A stretch of 64,000 nt of DNA from Candidatus Uabimicrobium amorphum. GTDB lineage: Bacteria; Planctomycetota; Uabimicrobiia; Uabimicrobiales; Uabimicrobiaceae. Below are positions 59,379 to 64,000 of this stretch, piece by piece (positions within the stretch are counted from its first letter, which is position 1; each line of letters begins with the position of its first letter). The notes beneath the pieces are model-generated. The model worked only from the letters and a program-made list of their open reading frames with translations, was not told where the DNA came from and ran no database searches. The DNA is taken from the NCBI RefSeq assembly GCF_009002475.1, contig NZ_AP019860.1, positions 2,418,001 through 2,482,000 on the forward strand. The letters are read 5' to 3'. The position numbers and the translations under genes were made by a program.

Positions 59379-59833
59379 GCAAGAGTAAAGAGAGTAGAGA
59401 AAGTCGGGAGCATAAGAACAGCAAAAAGGGAGATCTACTCGGAATTTGCATTGTCATCGCCGCATTTATTATCGCATTTACACCACCGCGACGTCCAAGA
59501 ATAAAAGCCGATGTCAATCGTTACCAGTATCATGAAACAACGGAAGATATTTACTTACTTGACAGCCATAATGGAGACTTGTGGATAAGAGGAGGTGATT
59601 TCAACGGTGTCACCCAATGGGTCCCGCAAAAAATTGCCAATTTAAACCCAGTTCCGAAAAAACATCGCGAAACCGATCGTTTTCAGCTAAAGTTTACACA
59701 GCAAGGAAAGTGTTATCTTTTTGACTCTAGTAGCGGAAAACTATGGCTACGTGGAGGTACATTCGACGGCGTTGTACAATGGATTGAACAAAAACTGCCC
59801 CAAGTCAAAAACAAACAGGACAATGAAAAATAG
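59375..59833 (+). CDS. Membrane-anchored protein with two tandem repeats
   Basis: 152 residues. Charged N-terminus (SKSKESRESREHKNSKKGD), one membrane helix (about 21-37, LLGICIVIAAFIIAF), then two copies of a ~27-residue unit: IYLLDSHNGDLWIRGGDFNG with VTQWVPQ, and CYLFDSSSGKLWLRGGTFDG with VVQWIEQ. The repeats look like beta-hairpins from a propeller-like or bulb-type fold. No family recognised. GGAGG precedes the ATG, which overlaps the monooxygenase stop by 4 bases. Confidence 0.8.
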   Translation: MSKSKESRESREHKNSKKGDLLGICIVIAAFIIAFTPPRRPRIKADVNRYQYHETTEDIYLLDSHNGDLWIRGGDFNGVTQWVPQKIANLNPVPKKHRETDRFQLKFTQQGKCYLFDSSSGKLWLRGGTFDGVVQWIEQKLPQVKNKQDNEK

Positions 59834-60314
59834 ACGATATCACTACGTTGGTCCTATAGACATTTTGCGAGACAAAACCTCATGTGAACGAGTAAAAGTT
59901 ACGTGTTATGAAGATGTCGTTGTATGGTCTCAGGACCATACAAATGAACGCATTTTCACCTTTGTTATCGACGACAAAAAAAATTTATGGATAGCCGATC
60001 GTCATTGTGAACATGTCGCCTGCGCCAGGGGAAAAGCGATTTTTGCTGCGGGAGAAATCACATTTTCTCTACACAAGGCGCAGGTGTTGTTTATTACCAA
60101 TCAATCAACGGGTTATTGCCCAGAACCTGAGTCATGGGAAGTCGTAAAAGATGTTTTAGCGGCCATTGCCATCGACTATCCCCCATACTTCAACCAAGTT
60201 TGTATTTTCAGACGTTGCACAAAGTGCATGCAAATCAACATTGTAAAAGATCACATATACGAATGTGCGGTATGTGAATCTCCTTTAGACACCAAGTGGA
60301 ATTTTCACCCATGA
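59823..60314 (+). CDS. Conserved-looking protein with C-terminal zinc ribbon
   Basis: ATG 59823 lies inside the end of the preceding gene (11-base overlap) and gives 163 residues (MKNRRYHYVGPIDILRDKTS). The strand-rich body contains WIADRHCEHVACARGKAIFA and ITNQSTGYCPEPESWEVVKD. The C-terminus has CTKC and CAVC pairs spaced as a zinc ribbon. I do not recognise a characterised family. A start further upstream would run through the preceding gene and is unlikely. It overlaps the mannosyltransferase gene by 4 bases. Confidence 0.8.
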   Translation: MKNRRYHYVGPIDILRDKTSCERVKVTCYEDVVVWSQDHTNERIFTFVIDDKKNLWIADRHCEHVACARGKAIFAAGEITFSLHKAQVLFITNQSTGYCPEPESWEVVKDVLAAIAIDYPPYFNQVCIFRRCTKCMQINIVKDHIYECAVCESPLDTKWNFHP

Positions 60315-61366
60315 AAAAATTATTGTTTTTAGAACCCTTCTATGGAGGTTCACACAAAGATTTCGCCGATGGTTGGATACAACACTCGCGACACCAAATC
60401 GATCTAGTTACCTTACCTGCACGTTTTTGGAAATGGCGCTTGCGTATGGCCGCGTTGTATTTTGTGGACATTGTTGATGACTTTCACAAATACGATGCGC
60501 TTATATGCACAAGTATGATGTCCATCAGTGAGCTCAAAAACCACTGTCAAATACCGATTTTTCTATATATGCACGAAAGCCAACTATCCTATCCTCTGCC
60601 GAAAAGTTCCAAAGTAGACCACCATGGCATTCACATAGATTTTAGCAATTGCCTAGCTGCCGACTGGTTAGTCTTCAATTCACATACTCACATGAGCACC
60701 TTTATAGACCACATTGATACGTATTTTGCGCGCGTTCCCGAGTATCCTCCACACTGGATCAAAAAAATCATTATGCAAAAAGCGCAGGTACTACACCCAG
60801 GATGCCAACTTAAAAATAACGCCGCATTTGTCCATAATAAGCGCCCAATGATCATTTGGAATCACCGTTGGGAATTTGATAAAAATCCGGAAGAGTTTTT
60901 TCGTGCGCTTAGTGAGATCGATGGCAAAGGTTATGCTTTCGATATAGTTCTTCTAGGGGAATGCGGACAGGATGTACCGAAACCTTTTATTAAAGCCAAA
61001 GATAAATGGGGTGAACGCGTTTTGCATTATGGTTTTGTCGACAATAAAAACGATTATATTACTTGGTTGCAACGCGCCGATTTGGTCATAAGTACCGCCC
61101 TACAAGAAAACTTTGGCATTTCCGTGGTAGAAGCGATGTACTACGGTTGTTTCCCTCTCCTTCCCCATCGCCTTTCTTATCCAGAGGTCCTACCGCGCGA
61201 GTATCATAAGGAGTGCTTATATAAAGATTTTGCGGATCTAATTGCTAAAATGGAAAAATTCTTGCAAATCCCGGAACGGCGAAAAGAATATCGCCAGAGA
61301 ATCTCCCAGAGTATGGCAAAGCATTCGTGGGAAAAGACAGTGGAAAAATACGATGCTATTTTTTAG
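60311..61366 (+). CDS. tRNA-queuosine alpha-mannosyltransferase-like protein (QTMAN/DUF3524)
   Basis: ATG 60311 overlaps the previous stop (ATGA) and gives 351 residues. The N-terminal LEPFYGGSHKDFADGWIQHS and LPARFWKWRLRMAALYF are the hallmark of DUF3524, found in animal GTDC1/QTMAN, which mannosylates queuosine in tRNA-Asp. HESQLSYPL is also typical. The C-terminal GT4 half has WNHRWEFDKNPEEFFRAL, VLHYGFVD and the nucleotide-sugar motif ALQENFGISVVEAMYYGCFP. The family call is strong; the substrate in this bacterium is not shown, and no queuosine genes lie nearby. Confidence 0.88.
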   Translation: MKKLLFLEPFYGGSHKDFADGWIQHSRHQIDLVTLPARFWKWRLRMAALYFVDIVDDFHKYDALICTSMMSISELKNHCQIPIFLYMHESQLSYPLPKSSKVDHHGIHIDFSNCLAADWLVFNSHTHMSTFIDHIDTYFARVPEYPPHWIKKIIMQKAQVLHPGCQLKNNAAFVHNKRPMIIWNHRWEFDKNPEEFFRALSEIDGKGYAFDIVLLGECGQDVPKPFIKAKDKWGERVLHYGFVDNKNDYITWLQRADLVISTALQENFGISVVEAMYYGCFPLLPHRLSYPEVLPREYHKECLYKDFADLIAKMEKFLQIPERRKEYRQRISQSMAKHSWEKTVEKYDAIF

Positions 61367-61438
61367 GTTTTTTATTGACTTTTCTTCAAGTTTTATTTTA
61401 AATCTAGGGATATATTCCGCTAGTAAACACGCATATTT

Positions 61439-61457
61439 ATTGAGATTGATTCTCAAT
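61439..61457 (+). promoter_or_regulatory. Fur-box-like operator upstream of feoAB
   Basis: ATTGAGATTGATTCTCAAT is a 19-base near-perfect palindrome (9-1-9, one mismatch), close to known iron boxes. It lies 15 bases before the feoA start and overlaps its leader. Iron-dependent repression by a Fur-type regulator is inferred. Confidence 0.75.
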
Positions 61458-61471
61458 TTCAGGAGAAAACT

Positions 61472-61699
61472 ATGAGAGCTCTTAGTGAATTAAAAATGGG
61501 CGAAAAAGCAACAATCGTCGGTTACAACTTTAGCAAACCTGCTGTTTTACAACAATTACTAGAAATGGGTATGACCAAAGGAACAGAAGTTACCGTATCT
61601 AAACTATCTCCACTGGGAGACCCCAGAGAAATAGATATTCGTGGTTATCAACTTTCCATGCGTAGTAGCGAAGCAGCCTTAATCCAAGTACAAGCTTAG
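61472..61699 (+). CDS. feoA: FeoA, ferrous iron transport accessory protein
   Basis: 75 residues forming one SH3-like FeoA domain: LSELKMGEKATIVGYN, LLEMGMTKGTEVTV, LGDPREIDIRGYQLSMRSSE. AGGAG lies 7 bases before the ATG. It works with FeoB in Fe(II) uptake and sits 10 bases upstream of feoB, behind an iron-box-like palindrome. Confidence 0.96.
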   Translation: MRALSELKMGEKATIVGYNFSKPAVLQQLLEMGMTKGTEVTVSKLSPLGDPREIDIRGYQLSMRSSEAALIQVQA

Positions 61700-61709
61700 A
61701 AAGAAACTC

Positions 61710-64000
61710 ATGACAAACAACAGCAAAAGGGTAGCACTCATTGGAAACCCGAACGTCGGAAAAACAACCCTTTTCAATTCCTTAACCGGTTTACGACAAA
61801 AGATAGGTAACTTTCCCGGAGTTACTGTCGAAAAAAAAATAGGTACTTTTTCTCTTAGCGATAGTTCGCAAATCGAACTAATTGATTTACCAGGAATATA
61901 CAGCTTAACCGCCTCATCTGAAGACCAGTGGATTACCGTGAATACCTTACTCGGTCACCAACAAGATATCGGAAAAATAGATGCGGTTATCGCCATTGTC
62001 GACGCTTCGAATCTTGAACGTAACTTATATCTGGTATCACAAGTTTTAGAACTACAAATTCCTACGGTGGTCGCTCTCAATATGCAAGATGTCGCCACAA
62101 AAAAAGGAATCAGTGTTGATGGAGACAAACTCTCTGAAGCACTAAAATGCCCTGTTGTCGAAATTACCGCAAAAGGCGGCGTTGGTGTTGATAAGCTAAA
62201 AACCACCGTACAGGAAAATTTCGCCCAACAAGCCGCTCATCTAACCGTAGATCTCGGTAACGAAGTAGAAGGCTCTGTTGAGGAACTTTGCTCTTACCTA
62301 AACAACAACGACAAAGTAGAGCACAACGTACACCGTTGCGAAGCGTTGACCATACTACTGGGTTCGAACAGTGTATATTTTCAACGTTTCAGTGAAAGCC
62401 TCGGCGATGATTTCCGCGAAAAATGTACCGCACTACGCGAAAAAATAGGTGGCGAAGAACAACGTCTCACGATCGAAGCCGAAACGCGTTATAAAACAAT
62501 AGAAGGTATCATTAGTTCTTGCAGTACCCAAAAAGAAACCAAGGCCACGATGAGTAGTAAGATGGATCACATACTCATTCACCCTATTATGGGTACCATT
62601 GTCTTTTTGTTGCTGATGATGGTCGTATTCCAAGCAATATATTCGTGGTCAGGGCCACTCATGGATTTTATCGATGAAGGTTTTGCCTACATCGGAGAGA
62701 TTGCCGCTAGCTACATTCCCGAGGGTACACTACAAAGTTTGGTGGTTGACGGGATGATTGCAGGTGTCGGTGCTTTTGTCATCTTCTTACCGCAGATAGT
62801 CATTTTATTTGCCTTTATCGCTATTTTAGAAGATTGTGGTTACATGGCGCGCGCCGCTTTTCTCATGGACCGCATTATGAAAGCAGCTGGTTTATCGGGA
62901 AATTCCTTTATTCCAATGCTCTCCTCTTTTGCTTGCGCAATACCTGGAGTTATGGCAACACGTGTCATCAAAAATCCCCGCGATCGCCTCGCGACCATTC
63001 TCGTCCTTCCCTTAATGAGTTGTTCGGCTAGGTTACCCGTTTACACAATATTAATCGCAGCGTTTATCCCGGCGACAACATATTTTGGTGGGTGGATTGG
63101 CCTACAAGGTTTAGTATTATTTGCAATGTACATGGTCGGACTTGTCGTGGCATTTTTTGTCGCTTTCTTCTTGAAGAAAAGCATACTTAAGGGTTCACAA
63201 AACGAGTTTGTCATGGAAATGCCTAGTTATAAAATTCCGCATTTCCCCACCGTTTTCATGCGCATGTACAACAGTGGTCGTGCTTTTGTCGTTACCGCAG
63301 GTACATTTATATTTTTCGTGACGATCGTTGTGTGGGCAGTGGCTTACTTTCCACGTTCCGCCGAAATCGAAGCAAAGTATGCACAGCAAGCGGAAAAAAT
63401 CGAACAGCAATACAATGCAGAGTCCGAAAAAATATGGGGTGAATTCAGTGAACAAAAAGAACAAATATTGAGTTCGTGGCAAAAATGGCAAGATACAGAA
63501 GACAAAGAGCAACGCCAAAAAATTAGAGAAGAATTGGTGAGCATTACCCCCGCCTCTTTTTCCATGGCCGAAAGACAGCAAACGGTACAAGAGAATCTTG
63601 AAAGTGCTCTAATGTCGAATGAAGAGCAGCAAGCGGGCGAACACCTACGTCACTCGATTCTCGGACGCGTAGGCGTATGGATCGAGCCAGTGGTAAAACC
63701 TCTTGGCTGGAATTGGAAAATCGGCGTTGCCACCATTGCATCGTTTCCTGCACGCGAAGTCATTGTCGCCACTTTGGGAATCATCTATAACTTAGGTGCC
63801 GAAGAGGACGAAGAATCTAATCGCTTACGCACCTCGATGCGCGAAGACCGTTGGCCGGATGGTTCGTTGGTGTTCACACCTCTTGTTGCCATATCTGTTA
63901 TGGTATTTTTTGCATTGTGTTGTCAATGTGGTGCGACACTCGGAGTTATTTGGCGTGAAACAAATAGCATAAAATGGCCGGTTTTCACCTTTACATACAT
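61710..64000 (+). CDS. feoB: FeoB, ferrous iron transporter (C-terminus cut by window edge)
   Basis: ATG 61710 opens a frame of 763 codons that runs off the right edge. The cytoplasmic G domain has GNPNVGKTTLFNSLTG (G1), the FPGVTVEK switch, DLPGIYSL (G3) and NMQD (G4). The membrane part has the gate segments MLSSFACAIPGVMATR and LPLMSCSARLPVYTI, and AVISVM/CCQCGATL near the edge. Between two membrane helices is a long charged coiled coil (about residues 550-620: EAKYAQQAEKIEQQYNAESE) followed by ~30 more polar residues. That extra-cytoplasmic insert is absent from E. coli FeoB. Confidence 0.95.
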   Translation, partial: MTNNSKRVALIGNPNVGKTTLFNSLTGLRQKIGNFPGVTVEKKIGTFSLSDSSQIELIDLPGIYSLTASSEDQWITVNTLLGHQQDIGKIDAVIAIVDASNLERNLYLVSQVLELQIPTVVALNMQDVATKKGISVDGDKLSEALKCPVVEITAKGGVGVDKLKTTVQENFAQQAAHLTVDLGNEVEGSVEELCSYLNNNDKVEHNVHRCEALTILLGSNSVYFQRFSESLGDDFREKCTALREKIGGEEQRLTIEAETRYKTIEGIISSCSTQKETKATMSSKMDHILIHPIMGTIVFLLLMMVVFQAIYSWSGPLMDFIDEGFAYIGEIAASYIPEGTLQSLVVDGMIAGVGAFVIFLPQIVILFAFIAILEDCGYMARAAFLMDRIMKAAGLSGNSFIPMLSSFACAIPGVMATRVIKNPRDRLATILVLPLMSCSARLPVYTILIAAFIPATTYFGGWIGLQGLVLFAMYMVGLVVAFFVAFFLKKSILKGSQNEFVMEMPSYKIPHFPTVFMRMYNSGRAFVVTAGTFIFFVTIVVWAVAYFPRSAEIEAKYAQQAEKIEQQYNAESEKIWGEFSEQKEQILSSWQKWQDTEDKEQRQKIREELVSITPASFSMAERQQTVQENLESALMSNEEQQAGEHLRHSILGRVGVWIEPVVKPLGWNWKIGVATIASFPAREVIVATLGIIYNLGAEEDEESNRLRTSMREDRWPDGSLVFTPLVAISVMVFFALCCQCGATLGVIWRETNSIKWPVFTFTY

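Noticed and set aside
62834..63753. Several short frames on both strands inside feoB
   Set aside because: feoB reads open from 61710 to the window edge with all family motifs; these are shadows.

Overview
The window looks like a piece of chromosome from a planctomycete-type bacterium with a complex cell plan, about 40% GC. The signs are four eukaryotic-like Ser/Thr kinases plus a fifth fused to a histidine kinase, a WD40 kinase with DWG in place of DFG, an ISAzo13 ('Rhodopirellula')-type transposase relative, DUF3467, many exported proteins, and an actin-family gene. The actin gene, C2-like domain, EF-hand protein and S10 carboxypeptidase together recall the engulfing planctomycete 'Candidatus Uabimicrobium'. 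That placement is inference from gene content only.

Layout. 1-2.3 kb: a pentapeptide-repeat protein cut by the left edge, divergent from a kinase-FHA protein. 2.4-4.6 kb: an IS607-type element (tnpA-tnpB with a candidate guide-RNA region). 4.7-10.6 kb: an actin-like protein with a signal peptide, divergent from a 1500-residue exported protein with a C2-like domain and 14 PEGA-like repeats. 10.7-17.4 kb: alpha/beta hydrolase, scramblase/LURP-like protein, SRPBCC protein, and a membrane kinase with about 21 WD40 blades. 17.5-24.7 kb (minus strand): small membrane protein, RarA-methyltransferase fusion, exported protein with a SecDF-like head domain, metallo-hydrolase, tail-anchored kinase, and threonine/serine dehydratase. 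24.9-30.8 kb: a complete oligopeptide ABC importer operon. 30.8-34.9 kb: a lipoprotein, an exported EF-hand protein and an exported serine carboxypeptidase. 34.9-46 kb: a signalling cluster with a REC-Hpt-REC-kinase hybrid, two stand-alone receivers, an exported DUF2252 protein, a NarL-type regulator, and a 1633-residue Ser/Thr kinase-ATPase-GAF-histidine kinase.

46-57.3 kb (minus strand) is a compact nine-gene run. It begins with an ATP-grasp protein, a YkgJ-like Cys-cluster protein, a catalytically degraded ISAzo13-type protein and DUF3467. It continues with GAF-HlyD, PqqD-M50-HlyD, a TolC-like lipoprotein, a shortened SecA-like ATPase and a final HlyD adaptor. I read it as a candidate non-canonical export machine. 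57.9-61.4 kb is a four-gene overlapping operon (Baeyer-Villiger-type monooxygenase, tandem-repeat membrane protein, zinc-ribbon protein of unknown function, QTMAN-type mannosyltransferase). 61.4 kb to the right edge is feoA-feoB behind a Fur-box-like palindrome; feoB is cut by the edge.

Two dispersed non-coding repeat families sit between genes. One is a MITE-like element with TGTCATCAATTA terminal inverted repeats. The other is an ~86-bp unit flanked by GGTGTCAT/ATGACACC. I noticed no tRNA, rRNA or CRISPR array. Start codons were moved inward where an internal start has a better Shine-Dalgarno and signal peptide.
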